Assembly (NCBI GenBank): GCA_003219345.1
Contig: QHOP01000104.1
Span: 1 to 11,814, forward strand
Length of the DNA: 11,814 nucleotides
Direction: 5' to 3'
Source of the DNA: Verrucomicrobiota bacterium
Lineage (GTDB): Bacteria > Verrucomicrobiota > Verrucomicrobiia > Limisphaerales > AV2
The translations under genes and the position numbers were made by a program. The notes beneath the pieces are model-generated. The model was not told the DNA's origin. It saw nothing but the letters and a program-made list of their open reading frames with translations, and ran no database searches. Positions 1 through 7,107 of this stretch are shown here, in pieces. Position 1 is the first letter of the stretch. Each line of letters begins with the position of its first letter.

Positions 1-1
1 T

Positions 2-1768
2 GTCATAGGGGACGTCACTCGCCTGCGGCAGGTCCTGGTCAACTTGCTCGGCAACGCCATTAAGTTCACCCCGAAGGGAGATGTCACCGTCGAAGTCAAA
101 ATGACCAGAGCGCAGGCGACTCCTCCCAAAGCCGGCGCGCTGCCGATCACGGTGAAGTTCGACGCGCCGGGCGCCGCGGCCGGGCTGGTTGAGCTTCATT
201 TTGCAGTCCGCGACACCGGCATCGGGATTCCGTCGGAAAAAATGGATCGCCTGTTCAAGTCATTCAGCCAGGTGGACGCTTCGACAACGCGTCACTACGG
301 TGGAACAGGACTCGGACTTGCCATCAGTAAGAGTCTGGCCGAGTTGATGGGTGGAAGAATGTGGGTCGAGAGCACGGTTGGCAAAGGTTCCACCTTTCAA
401 TTCACCATTCAGGTGCAGCCGACGCCGAGCGCCACGCAGCCGGAACTGAAAGGCTCCCAGCCGCAACTGGCCGGCGTGCGGTTGCTCATCGTGGACGATA
501 ACCCGACCAACCGCCGTATTCTCACGCTTCAGTCGCGCAAGTGGGGCATGCTGCCGCGCGACGTTGACAGCGGAAAGAAGGCGTTGGATTTGTTGCGGCA
601 GAACGAACCGTTCGACCTCGCCGTGCTGGACATGCAGATGCCGGAAATGGACGGAGTAACGCTCGCTGGCGAGATTCGAAAATTGCGCGGCCCGGACGCG
701 CTGCCCATGGTCTTGCTCACTTCGATGGGGAACGTGCCGGGCGCGCTTGAAAGTCCCGCGTCGCCATTTGCCTCCTGCCTGACCAAGCCGATCAAGCAAG
801 GCCAGTTGCACGGCGTGTTGCTCGAAGTCATGGGCAAACCGAAAACCGCCGCCAAAAAAGTCGTTCCCGTGAACAAGCTGGACGCGACGCTCGCCCAGCG
901 GATGCCGTTGCACCTGCTTCTCGCCGACGATAATGTCGTCAATCAGAAGGTTGCTCTGCGACTCTTCGACCAGATGGGCTATCGCATCGACATCGCCGGT
1001 GACGGCCTGGAAGCCATTCAGGCGTTGGAACGAAAACACTACAATATTGTTTTCATGGATGTGCAGATGCCTGAGATGGACGGCCTGGAGGCAACCCGTC
1101 GCATCCGCGACCTGGAAAAGGAACTCGCCCAAGGCCCGAATCCGAAGCCACCCACGATTATCATCGCGATGACAGCCAACGCGATGACCGGCGACCGCGA
1201 GAAATGCATCAAAGCGGGCATGGATGATTATCTGGCCAAACCCGTGCGGCCCGAAGCCGTCCAGGCCGCGCTGCAACGGTGGGGTCCTTTGGCGAAGAGT
1301 CCTTCAGCCCGCTCTGCTCCCGTGACCGTCCAGCCCGAAGTTGTTATCGAACCAAACGTCTCCGCCGCGGCGCCTCCGCCTCCGAAAGAAAAAGAGGAAC
1401 CCCCGGTTGACCTGGAGCGATTGGTTGAACTGGCCGGTGGCGACGAGGTGGGGATTGCCGAATTGACGGACCTTTACCTGAACCAGACGTCGGAACAGCT
1501 CCGAATCCTTAAAACGGCGGTTGAAGCAGGCGTTGTTCAGGATATCGAGCGCATCGCCCACAAATCCGCCGGCGCCAGCGCGACCTGCGGGATGAACTCC
1601 ATCGTCCCGGCGCTGCGCGAGTTGGAGCGGCAGGGCCGGGAAGGCAAATTGTCCAACGCGCCGGCGCTGGTGGAGCAGGCCAGCAAAGAGCTTGAACGGA
1701 TTCGGACTTTTTTGAACAATCGCCGGCGTCCTTCGGACAACGCTCCTGCCGGGGCCGGCTCATCATGA
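2..1768 (+). CDS. Hybrid sensor histidine kinase, 3' part (HATPase-REC-REC-HPt), truncated by window edge
   Basis: The reading frame is open from base 2, so the protein starts before the window; the first in-frame TTG at 44 lies inside the ATPase N box and is not a real start. Numbering residues from that codon, the ATP-binding domain shows the N box (NLLGNAIKFT), G1 box DTGIGIP at 57-63 and G2 box GGTGLGLAIS at 86-95. Receiver 1 has acidic D151/D152, phospho-acceptor D196 (VLDMQMP) and K248. Receiver 2 has D295/D296, D339 (FMDVQMP) and K399. A Pro-rich linker leads to an HPt domain with its phosphorylatable His at 506 (IAHKSAGAS). All phosphorelay residues are present, so a His-Asp-His relay is likely. 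The sensor and dimerisation regions are outside the window, so the stimulus is unknown. It overlaps the next gene by ATGA, suggesting translational coupling. Confidence 0.95.
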   Translation, partial: VIGDVTRLRQVLVNLLGNAIKFTPKGDVTVEVKMTRAQATPPKAGALPITVKFDAPGAAAGLVELHFAVRDTGIGIPSEKMDRLFKSFSQVDASTTRHYGGTGLGLAISKSLAELMGGRMWVESTVGKGSTFQFTIQVQPTPSATQPELKGSQPQLAGVRLLIVDDNPTNRRILTLQSRKWGMLPRDVDSGKKALDLLRQNEPFDLAVLDMQMPEMDGVTLAGEIRKLRGPDALPMVLLTSMGNVPGALESPASPFASCLTKPIKQGQLHGVLLEVMGKPKTAAKKVVPVNKLDATLAQRMPLHLLLADDNVVNQKVALRLFDQMGYRIDIAGDGLEAIQALERKHYNIVFMDVQMPEMDGLEATRRIRDLEKELAQGPNPKPPTIIIAMTANAMTGDREKCIKAGMDDYLAKPVRPEAVQAALQRWGPLAKSPSARSAPVTVQPEVVIEPNVSAAAPPPPKEKEEPPVDLERLVELAGGDEVGIAELTDLYLNQTSEQLRILKTAVEAGVVQDIERIAHKSAGASATCGMNSIVPALRELERQGREGKLSNAPALVEQASKELERIRTFLNNRRRPSDNAPAGAGSS

Positions 1769-2982
1769 AGAAGATGCTGATAGTCGAAGACGATCAGATC
1801 GTCGGCAACATCTACCGACACAAATTTCAGGTGGAAGGTTTCCAGGTCGCGCTGGCCACCGACGGCGAGGCGGGCCTGATCGCGGTAAAGGAAATCAAAC
1901 CGGACGTGGTCATTTTGGACTTGATGCTGCCCAAGCTCAACGGCGTCGAAATTCTGAAGAAAATGCGCGCTGAGCCGACGACCAAGTCAATCCCCGTGAT
2001 CGTGCTCTCCAACGCCTATTTGAGCAGTCTCGTGCAAGAAGCGTGGAAGGCGGGCGCCAACCATTGCATGATCAAAGCCAGTTGCACTCCGAAACAACTG
2101 ATTGAACTGGTCAATCGGACGCTCGGCGCTCCGCCTGCGGCTCAAGGGCCGGCCCCCGATCCCGCTCTTCCCAAGCCCGCACACGCTCCGGCTTCGGCGG
2201 CCATCCCGGCAAAGAAGCCGCCACCCGGCAGTTCGGAGGACGACACCGCATTTCAGACTGAGCTTCGCCAGACGTTTCTTGGCAGCGCGCCGGATCACGT
2301 AGCCCAGTTGCGAGGCATGCTCCAGGCGTTCATCAAGAGCGAAGGCGACACCGCCCGGCTTCCACGGCTGTTCACGCTTTATCGCCAAGTCCATTCGCTG
2401 ACGAGCAACTCGGCCGTCGCCGGCCTGACCAGCGTCGCAAAAATGTCCTCAGCGCTCGAAGCGCTCCTGAAGGAGCTTTACGAAAAGCCGAAGAACCTCA
2501 ACGCCTCGACCATGCGGACGGTGGCGCACACGATCGACTTCCTCGCCGTTCTGCTGGAGCACAGCAGCACACGGGACCCGGAGAGTTTTCCACCGCCGAA
2601 CATCATGGTCGTGGATGACGAAGCTATCTCCCGTCGCGCCGTCATTTACGCGCTGGAAAAGGCCAATCTGAAATGCGTCAGTGTGGAGGATCCGAAAACC
2701 GCGTTGACCATGCTTGCGGAAAACCGGTTCGACCTCATCTTTCTCGACGTGGACATGCCTGGCATGAGTGGCTTCGAACTCTGCGCCAAACTGCGTGTGC
2801 TGCCCGCCCATGCGAGGACGCCCGTGGTGTTCGTCACCGGCCTGACCGACTTCGAAAGCCGCGCCCGCTCCACGTTGAGTGGCGGCAACGACCTCATCGC
2901 CAAGCCGTTTTTATTCATGGAACTGGCGGTTAAATCCTTGGCCTTAATCCTCAAAGGTCAATTGAGAATCACAGGCCATTGA
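1765..2982 (+). CDS. Response regulator with REC-HPt-REC architecture, no output domain
   Basis: The protein has 405 residues. Receiver 1 (about 1-120) has acidic D9/D10, phospho-acceptor D52 (VILDLMLP) and K104. An Ala/Pro-rich linker (about 125-155) follows. The helical middle (about 160-270) contains QVHSLTSNSAVAG with His210 in the position of an HPt phospho-His. Receiver 2 (about 278-400) has D284/D285, D328 (FLDVDMP) and K380. There is no DNA-binding, GGDEF, EAL or other effector domain, so it probably passes phosphate between proteins or acts by protein contact. The start ATG overlaps the stop of the hybrid kinase gene (ATGA at 1765-1768), which makes the kinase its natural partner. 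The domain calls are strong; that His210 is an active HPt residue is inferred from the local motif only. Confidence 0.92.
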   Translation: MKKMLIVEDDQIVGNIYRHKFQVEGFQVALATDGEAGLIAVKEIKPDVVILDLMLPKLNGVEILKKMRAEPTTKSIPVIVLSNAYLSSLVQEAWKAGANHCMIKASCTPKQLIELVNRTLGAPPAAQGPAPDPALPKPAHAPASAAIPAKKPPPGSSEDDTAFQTELRQTFLGSAPDHVAQLRGMLQAFIKSEGDTARLPRLFTLYRQVHSLTSNSAVAGLTSVAKMSSALEALLKELYEKPKNLNASTMRTVAHTIDFLAVLLEHSSTRDPESFPPPNIMVVDDEAISRRAVIYALEKANLKCVSVEDPKTALTMLAENRFDLIFLDVDMPGMSGFELCAKLRVLPAHARTPVVFVTGLTDFESRARSTLSGGNDLIAKPFLFMELAVKSLALILKGQLRITGH

Positions 2983-3063
2983 AATGCAGCCGTGCTGCTC
3001 TCGCCTTTCCGCGGAACCTCGTCCCGCTCCTGGCAACCTCACCGCCGCTGACTAGCGTTTGCC

Positions 3064-3585
3064 ATGGACTCGCTCCACGCCCCCTGGCGGATTGAATACA
3101 TTCTGGCGCCGAAGCCGCCGCTGACCGATGTCTCGCTCTTCACACGTATCGCGCAGTCGAGCGACGACGAGGCAAACCATGTCCTTGCCCGTGGCCGAAC
3201 GTGTTTCGCGCTCTTAAACACCTACCCCTACACCGGCGGGCACTTGATGACCGTCCCCTACAAGCAGGTTCCCGACTTCAACGACTTGACCGATCAGGAA
3301 ATCGTCGAATTGATGCTGCTCACGCGCCGCTGCCAGAACGCGCTCACGAAAGTCATGAGGCCCGACGGCTTCAACATCGGCGTCAACCTGGGCAAAGTCG
3401 CCGGCGCCGGCGTCGTAGAGCATTTGCACATTCACGTCGTGCCGCGCTGGAACGGCGACACCAACTTCATGGCGGTCATCGCCAACACCACTGTCGTGCC
3501 GCAGGCCCTGAAAGAACTCGCCGCCCGCCTTCGCGACGCGTTGGCCGCCGATTCCGCGCTCCGCACTCCGCACTCCCCGCTCTGA
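3064..3585 (+). CDS. HIT-family nucleotide hydrolase/phosphorylase (Ap4A phosphorylase-like)
   Basis: This is a 173-residue histidine-triad protein. The triad HLHIHVVPRW begins at His120; by family analogy His122 is the nucleophile that forms the nucleotidyl intermediate. Upstream conserved segments include TCFALLNTYPYTGGHLM and GFNIGVNLGKVAGAG; downstream is the GDTNFM segment. The N-terminus (APWRIEYI) resembles the diadenosine tetraphosphate phosphorylase-like branch of the HIT family, so Ap4A or a related dinucleotide is the likely substrate, by family knowledge only. Its last ten or so residues (from about ADSALRTPHSPL) are encoded by a 7-base tandem repeat and look like a non-native tail. 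The stop is 1 base before the phoH ATG, suggesting one transcript with phoH. No convincing Shine-Dalgarno sequence precedes the ATG. Confidence 0.9.
   Translation: MDSLHAPWRIEYILAPKPPLTDVSLFTRIAQSSDDEANHVLARGRTCFALLNTYPYTGGHLMTVPYKQVPDFNDLTDQEIVELMLLTRRCQNALTKVMRPDGFNIGVNLGKVAGAGVVEHLHIHVVPRWNGDTNFMAVIANTTVVPQALKELAARLRDALAADSALRTPHSPL
3553..3580 (+). repeat. Heptanucleotide tandem repeat (4 units) at the 3' end of the HIT gene
   Basis: Four consecutive 7-base units read TCCGCGC, TCCGCAC, TCCGCAC and TCCCCGC; two are identical and the others differ at one or two bases. The array ends two bases before the stop codon and encodes the terminal SALRTPHSPL-like tail. The repeat is directly visible; that it belongs to a dispersed family is inference. 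Confidence 0.75.
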
Positions 3586-3586
3586 A

Positions 3587-4549
3587 ATGGCTTCCGAAAC
3601 TCTTCACTTCGAAAACGCCCGGCAGGCCCAGCAGCTTTTCAACAACGACCCACGCAACCTTCAGGCGCTGGAAGAGCAGCTCGAGGTCAAGGCCACCGCT
3701 CGTGATGGCTGGATCAAACTGGAAGGTTCGACCGAGGCCGTCGAGCGCGCCAAACAGATGTTTCTACTGTTGGAAAGTTCGTTGAAATCCGGCTCGCCCG
3801 TGCGCAACCGTGAATTCACTTACGCCCTCAACGTGGTTAAACACGAAGGGACATCCGTGCTCAAGAGCCTGTTGGACGAACGGATCCAGACCTCGACCAA
3901 AAAGGCCGCGGTCACGCCGAAAACAGTCGGCCAGAAAAAATACGTGGAGGCGATTCGTCATCACGACGTGGCGTTCGCCATCGGTCCCGCCGGCACCGGC
4001 AAGACTTATCTGGCGATGGCGATGGCCGTTGAGGCGCTCAAGGAGGAGAAAGTTTCGCGCGTTATTCTGACTCGCCCGGCGGTGGAAGCCGGCGAAGCGC
4101 TCGGTTTTCTGCCCGGCGACCTCTACGAAAAAATCGCGCCGTACCTTCGCCCACTCCACGACGCGCTGCATGACATGCTTCCCGGCGAGGAAATCCAAAA
4201 GCACATGGAACGCGGCACGATCGAAGTCGCTCCGCTGGCCTACATGCGCGGACGCACGCTCAACCACTCCTTCATCATTCTCGACGAGGCCCAAAACTCC
4301 ACGACCGAGCAGATGTTTATGTTCCTCACCCGTCTCGGCCACGGTTCCAAAGCGGTCGTCAACGGTGACATCACGCAAATCGATCTGCCGCCCCACAAAC
4401 ATTCCGGACTGGTCGAAGCGCACCACGCGCTGAAAAACGTCGAGGGCGTCGCCATCATCGAGTTCACCCGGCGTGACGTGGTCCGCCATCCGCTCGTCCA
4501 GCGCATCATCAGCGCCTACGAGGAACACCGCAGCCGGCGCAATGAGTGA
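3587..4549 (+). CDS. phoH: PhoH-family ATPase (PhoH-like)
   Basis: The 320-residue protein matches the usual length of PhoH-like proteins. An N-terminal KH-like region (about 25-64, containing DGWIKLEGSTEAVERAKQMF) precedes the P-loop ATPase. Walker A is GPAGTGKT at 133-140, Walker B is FIILDEAQN with D233/E234, and the conserved stretches RPAVEAGEALGFLPGD and HSGLVEAHHAL are present. PhoH proteins are cytoplasmic ATPases linked to RNA metabolism; their substrate is not well defined. The gene begins 1 base after the HIT stop and overlaps ybeY by 8 bases. The phoH-ybeY neighbourhood is common in bacteria and fits a role near rRNA maturation. Confidence 0.95.
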   Translation: MASETLHFENARQAQQLFNNDPRNLQALEEQLEVKATARDGWIKLEGSTEAVERAKQMFLLLESSLKSGSPVRNREFTYALNVVKHEGTSVLKSLLDERIQTSTKKAAVTPKTVGQKKYVEAIRHHDVAFAIGPAGTGKTYLAMAMAVEALKEEKVSRVILTRPAVEAGEALGFLPGDLYEKIAPYLRPLHDALHDMLPGEEIQKHMERGTIEVAPLAYMRGRTLNHSFIILDEAQNSTTEQMFMFLTRLGHGSKAVVNGDITQIDLPPHKHSGLVEAHHALKNVEGVAIIEFTRRDVVRHPLVQRIISAYEEHRSRRNE

Positions 4550-5066
4550 ACTGACCCTGCGCAACCGCCAGCGCGCCTGTTCCGTGAACCTGCCCCTGCT
4601 CCGCCGCGTTGCCCGCGCATTGCTGACCGGACGGCTGCGGTTGAAAAACTATGAACTGGGTGTTCACCTCGTGGCCGCGCCCGAAATGGCGAGATTGAAT
4701 GAACGGTTCCTGAACCACGCAGGTTCTACGGATGTCATTACGTTCGATTACTCCGAAAAGGCAGCTCAGGCGTCCCGCCTGTCATCTGAAGAAACACCGA
4801 ACCGGCCGGGAGCCTTTGCTGCGTTGTGCGGCGAAGTTTTCATTTGTCTCGACGATGCCGTGGCGCAGGCGCGCCGGTTCCGCACGACCTGGCAATCGGA
4901 ACTGGTTCGCTATCTCGTTCATGGTGTGTTGCACCTGCGTGGCTACAACGATCGGCAGCCAAAGTTCCGGCGAGTGATGAAGCGTGAGGAGGATCGTCTG
5001 GTGCGTGAACTCACCCGCCTGTTTCCCTTGAGCAAATTGGCTCGCAAACCTACAGTCCAGCCATGA
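4542..5066 (+). CDS. ybeY: Endoribonuclease YbeY (rRNA maturation factor)
   Basis: This is a 174-residue YbeY, a metal-dependent RNase involved in 16S rRNA 3'-end maturation and ribosome quality control. The frame is open further upstream, but the ATG at 4542 is chosen because it gives the expected N-terminus and overlaps phoH by only 8 bases. Conserved parts are LNERFLNHAGSTDVITFDY and the active-site motif HGVLHLRGYND, with His127 and His131. The usual third metal-binding His (HGxLHLxGYDH) is Asp137 here; I recall Asp at this place in Bacteroidetes homologues too, so this is probably a functional lineage variant. Between TFDY and GEVFIC lies an extra stretch of about 25 residues (from about KAAQASRLSSEE) containing a hairpin-forming sequence. 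The stop overlaps the next gene by ATGA. Confidence 0.93.
   Translation: MSELTLRNRQRACSVNLPLLRRVARALLTGRLRLKNYELGVHLVAAPEMARLNERFLNHAGSTDVITFDYSEKAAQASRLSSEETPNRPGAFAALCGEVFICLDDAVAQARRFRTTWQSELVRYLVHGVLHLRGYNDRQPKFRRVMKREEDRLVRELTRLFPLSKLARKPTVQP
4767..4781. repeat. Short perfect palindrome inside the extra loop of ybeY
   Basis: CAGGCG and CGCCTG arms of 6 bases flank a TCC spacer. It lies in the part of ybeY that encodes residues not expected from the family alignment, between the TFDY and GEVFIC motifs. It may be the core of an inserted REP-like element. The hairpin is seen; the mobile origin is inferred. Confidence 0.45.
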
Positions 5067-5716
5067 AGAAGAATCCTTTCGCGAGTTGGCGCGCCAATTT
5101 TTTTACCGGCCTGGCCATTGTGTTGCCGGCGGTGATTTCGATCGCGGTTGTGATCTGGCTGTTCGGCACCGTGGCGAACATCACCGATACCCTGTTGATT
5201 TTTTTGCCCAAGGAATGGACTCACAAGGACCTCGGCGCCGGCGCGATGCGTTGGTATTGGAGCCTGGTCGCCCTGCTGCTGGCGGTGTTGTTGATCGGCC
5301 TGGTGGGCAGCCTGGCGCGTTACTATTTTGGCAAGAAACTGATTCAGTTGGTTGATCTGGCCCTGCTCCGTGTCCCCTTGCTCAACAAAATCTACAGCAC
5401 CATCAAGCAGGTCAATCAGGCGTTCTCGCCGAGCAGCAAATCCTCCTTTAAACAGGTTGTGCTGGTTGAATTCCCGCGCGCCGGCCAATACTCCGTCGGT
5501 TTCGTCACCGGCGAAGACCACAAGGAAGTGCAGCAGAAAACCAAAGAACACGTGTTCAGCGTGTTCGTGCCGACGACGCCCAATCCGACCAGCGGTTTTC
5601 TGGTGCTGGTGCCGGAAAAGGAAATCACCAAACTCGACATGTCCGTGGCCGACGGCATCAAATTCATCATCAGCCTCGGCGCCATCGCCCCGGAGTTTTC
5701 GCCGGCGAAACGGTGA
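5063..5716 (+). CDS. DUF502 family inner-membrane protein
   Basis: The 217-residue protein has two hydrophobic helices, about 13-35 (FFTGLAIVLPAVISIAVVIW) and about 65-86 (WYWSLVALLLAVLLIGLVGS). They are followed by the LLRVPLLNKIYSTIKQV segment typical of DUF502 and a soluble C-terminal half (VVLVEFPRAGQYSVGFVTG, FVPTTPNPTSGFLVLVPEKE). DUF502 proteins are conserved membrane proteins of unknown biochemical function, and nothing here adds a specific role. The start ATG overlaps the ybeY stop (ATGA at 5063-5066), so it is probably translated from the same mRNA. The gene ends just before the large inverted repeat that precedes recO. Confidence 0.9.
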   Translation: MKKNPFASWRANFFTGLAIVLPAVISIAVVIWLFGTVANITDTLLIFLPKEWTHKDLGAGAMRWYWSLVALLLAVLLIGLVGSLARYYFGKKLIQLVDLALLRVPLLNKIYSTIKQVNQAFSPSSKSSFKQVVLVEFPRAGQYSVGFVTGEDHKEVQQKTKEHVFSVFVPTTPNPTSGFLVLVPEKEITKLDMSVADGIKFIISLGAIAPEFSPAKR

Positions 5717-5723
5717 GACACAA

Positions 5724-5844
5724 AACCACGAATGAACACGAATACACACGAATTCCTGGCCTTGTCCGCAGGACGACCGGGGCGCTTCTGGGACGGCTGG
5801 AAACAAGTCATTTCATTCGTGTCCATTCGTGTCCATTCGTGGTT
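5724..5844. repeat. Large imperfect inverted repeat built of 10-base units, upstream of recO
   Basis: The left arm at 5726-5753 and the right arm at 5815-5842 match as reverse complements at 25 of 28 positions; two more A/T pairs extend the outside. Each arm is made of roughly 10-base units based on ACACGAAT (left) and GTCCATTCGT (right, two exact consecutive copies at 5821-5840). The 61-base interior (5754-5814) holds a smaller GTCC-GCA-GGAC hairpin. This structure fills most of the space between the DUF502 gene and recO. I associate this repeat type with intergenic regions of Verrucomicrobia/Planctomycetes genomes, from memory. It ends 17 bases before the recO ATG and could fold in the mRNA leader. 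Confidence 0.85.
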
Positions 5845-5859
5845 CAACTCCGTTTCCAG

Positions 5860-6495
5860 ATGGTCGAACGCACCCAAGGCCTGATTCTCCGCACCCGCCC
5901 GCTGACCGAAACCAGCCTCATCATCCACTGGCTCACGCCGGATTTCGGCCGCATCGCCACGGTCGCCAAAGGCGCGCGACGCGCCAAATCTCCTTTTCGC
6001 GGCAAACTCGACCTCTTCTATCTTGCCGACTTCAGCTTCTCGCGCAGCCGCCGCTCGGAGTTGCACACGCTGAGCGAAGTCGTCCTGCGCGAGACACACA
6101 GCGCTTTGCGGGAAGAACTCGCTTGGCTCCAAGACGCCAGCTATTGCGCCGCGCTGGTCGAACAAACGACCGAAACTGAAACGCCGCTGCCGACGATTTT
6201 TCCGTTGATGACGGGGCTGCTGAACCATTTACCGAAGCAACCGCCCCAACCGCAAACCATTTTCGCCTTCGAACTCAAACTGCTGCACGAACTCGGTCTG
6301 AAACCGGATTTGGCAAAAAGCAAACTCACACCTGGTGCGAAGCGTATCGTGAACGCCCTCTTGGCGAGCGACTGGTCGGCGGTGTCACGACTCAAATTAA
6401 GCGAGGCGCAAGTGACGGAGCTGCGACTGTTCCTGCACGGTTTTTTGATCTTTCACCTCGACAGGATTCCAAAGGGGCGAACTGTCACGCTGTAG
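5860..6495 (+). CDS. recO: DNA repair protein RecO (short form without zinc finger)
   Basis: RecO loads RecA on SSB-coated DNA together with RecR (and RecF) and anneals single strands. The ATG at 5860 is chosen because the translation MVERTQGLILRTRPLTETSLI matches the RecO OB-fold start; the frame is open from 5713, but that part only translates the inverted repeat. The N-terminal OB-fold spans about 1-75 (GRIATVAKGARRAKSPFRGKL) and a helical C-terminal part includes FAFELKLLHELGLKPDL. At 211 residues it is shorter than typical RecO (about 240). The Cys-rich zinc-finger segment expected after LGLKPDL is absent; the sequence runs straight on to AKSKLTPGAKRIV. It is co-directional with phoH-ybeY-DUF502 but separated by the repeat. 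No Shine-Dalgarno sequence is evident. Confidence 0.88.
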   Translation: MVERTQGLILRTRPLTETSLIIHWLTPDFGRIATVAKGARRAKSPFRGKLDLFYLADFSFSRSRRSELHTLSEVVLRETHSALREELAWLQDASYCAALVEQTTETETPLPTIFPLMTGLLNHLPKQPPQPQTIFAFELKLLHELGLKPDLAKSKLTPGAKRIVNALLASDWSAVSRLKLSEAQVTELRLFLHGFLIFHLDRIPKGRTVTL

Positions 6496-6552
6496 CCGAG
6501 GGCGCAGCTTCCAAACCGGGCTTGCCGGGCTGGTGTTGGGGAAACATCTATC

Positions 6553-6876
6553 TCAATAAGTCCTCAACCGGAGACATTCGATCAATTTTCGGCTGATTTG
6601 AATCTGGCGCTCAGGGATCACATGGCCTCTGCGTTCGAGAAGGCGATCCCGCTCCAACAGGTGAATCAAGTCGCAGCGAACCGCTGATTCCCAATCCAGC
6701 CCGTCAGCTTTATCCAACAGGACTTCGTGAAGCCCAAGTGCCCTGCCGCGCAGACTGACACAAAGTAGCCCGTTGACGTGTTTGCGCGCCTCAGCCCGCT
6801 CGTCAATCGAAAGAATGAAAACAGGGTGAGGCTGCTCCTCGGAGAACGGAAAAAGGAAGATATCCCACTGCCTCAT
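6553..6876 (-). CDS. MazF/PemK-family toxin (putative mRNA interferase)
   Basis: This 107-residue protein has the MazF/PemK pattern. A start WDIFLFPFSEEQPHPVFILS corresponds to the family's GDI-x-PF...RPxLVLS region. A late CDLIHLLERDRLLERRGHV segment matches the conserved VRCDxL...G region, followed by a C-terminal helix (QISRKLIECLRL). MazF toxins cut mRNA at short sequences and are neutralised by a partner antitoxin. The residue usually Arg in RPxLVLS is His17 here, which might alter activity. Its ATG overlaps the antitoxin stop (ATGA at 6873-6876), the typical arrangement of a toxin-antitoxin operon. It converges with recO, with 57 bases between the stops. Confidence 0.8.
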   Translation of the reverse strand: MRQWDIFLFPFSEEQPHPVFILSIDERAEARKHVNGLLCVSLRGRALGLHEVLLDKADGLDWESAVRCDLIHLLERDRLLERRGHVIPERQIQISRKLIECLRLRTY

Positions 6877-7100
6877 TCTTCGAGGGTGGGTTTCGAGTCT
6901 CGACAGACGCGCTCTTCAAAAGCCGCATCTTCAGCGTCGCGGTAACACTCGGCGAAGTAACCGGGTGGACGCATCGGAACGTCATGCACCAATCGCACGG
7001 TTTCCCGGCCGACTTTGATCGCCACCTCCTCGCCCTTCAACGCCTTCTCCACCGCATCCGGGAGACGTTGCTGCGCTTCGTCCAATGTGAGCGTCGTCAT
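6873..7100 (-). CDS. Phd/YefM-like antitoxin
   Basis: This is a 75-residue protein starting at the ATG at 7100; a longer frame upstream exists, but MTTLTLDEAQQRLPDAVEKA matches the Phd/YefM start. The N-terminal part (LTLDEAQQRLPDAV, GEEVAIKVGRETVRLV) is the likely DNA-binding, dimerising fold that represses its own operon. The C-terminal acidic tail (RPPGYFAECYRDAEDAAFEE) is the likely toxin-wrapping part. It is followed directly by the MazF-like toxin with a 4-base overlap. Phd-type antitoxins more often partner Doc, RelE or PIN toxins, so this pairing is a less usual combination. The family is assigned by pattern, not by search. Confidence 0.75.
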   Translation of the reverse strand: MTTLTLDEAQQRLPDAVEKALKGEEVAIKVGRETVRLVHDVPMRPPGYFAECYRDAEDAAFEERVCRDSKPTLEE

Positions 7101-7107
7101 GGTGAGA

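Noticed and set aside
260..1276. Long antisense open frame (338 codons) opposite the hybrid kinase gene
   Set aside because: It is His/Arg/Gly-rich with no recognisable motif, and it is exactly opposite a strongly supported coding frame; typical shadow in GC-rich DNA.
2983..3063. Promoter or RNA element in the gap before the HIT gene
   Set aside because: No convincing -35/-10 pair, Shine-Dalgarno sequence or stable hairpin could be identified in these 81 bases.
4473..4541. Upstream start for ybeY
   Set aside because: It would overlap phoH by 77 bases and adds residues unlike YbeY; the ATG at 4542 fits the family start.
5724..5844. CRISPR-like array because of repeated ACACGAAT/ATTCGTGT units
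   Set aside because: Units are about 10 bases, contiguous and mirrored into two arms; there are no spacers of regular length and no cas genes.
5713..5859. N-terminal extension of recO upstream of the ATG at 5860
   Set aside because: It only translates the inverted repeat; RecO homology begins at MVERTQGLIL.
6496..6552. Terminator between the convergent recO and toxin genes
   Set aside because: Only a 4-base self-complementary CCGG pair is visible with no T-run; not enough to call.
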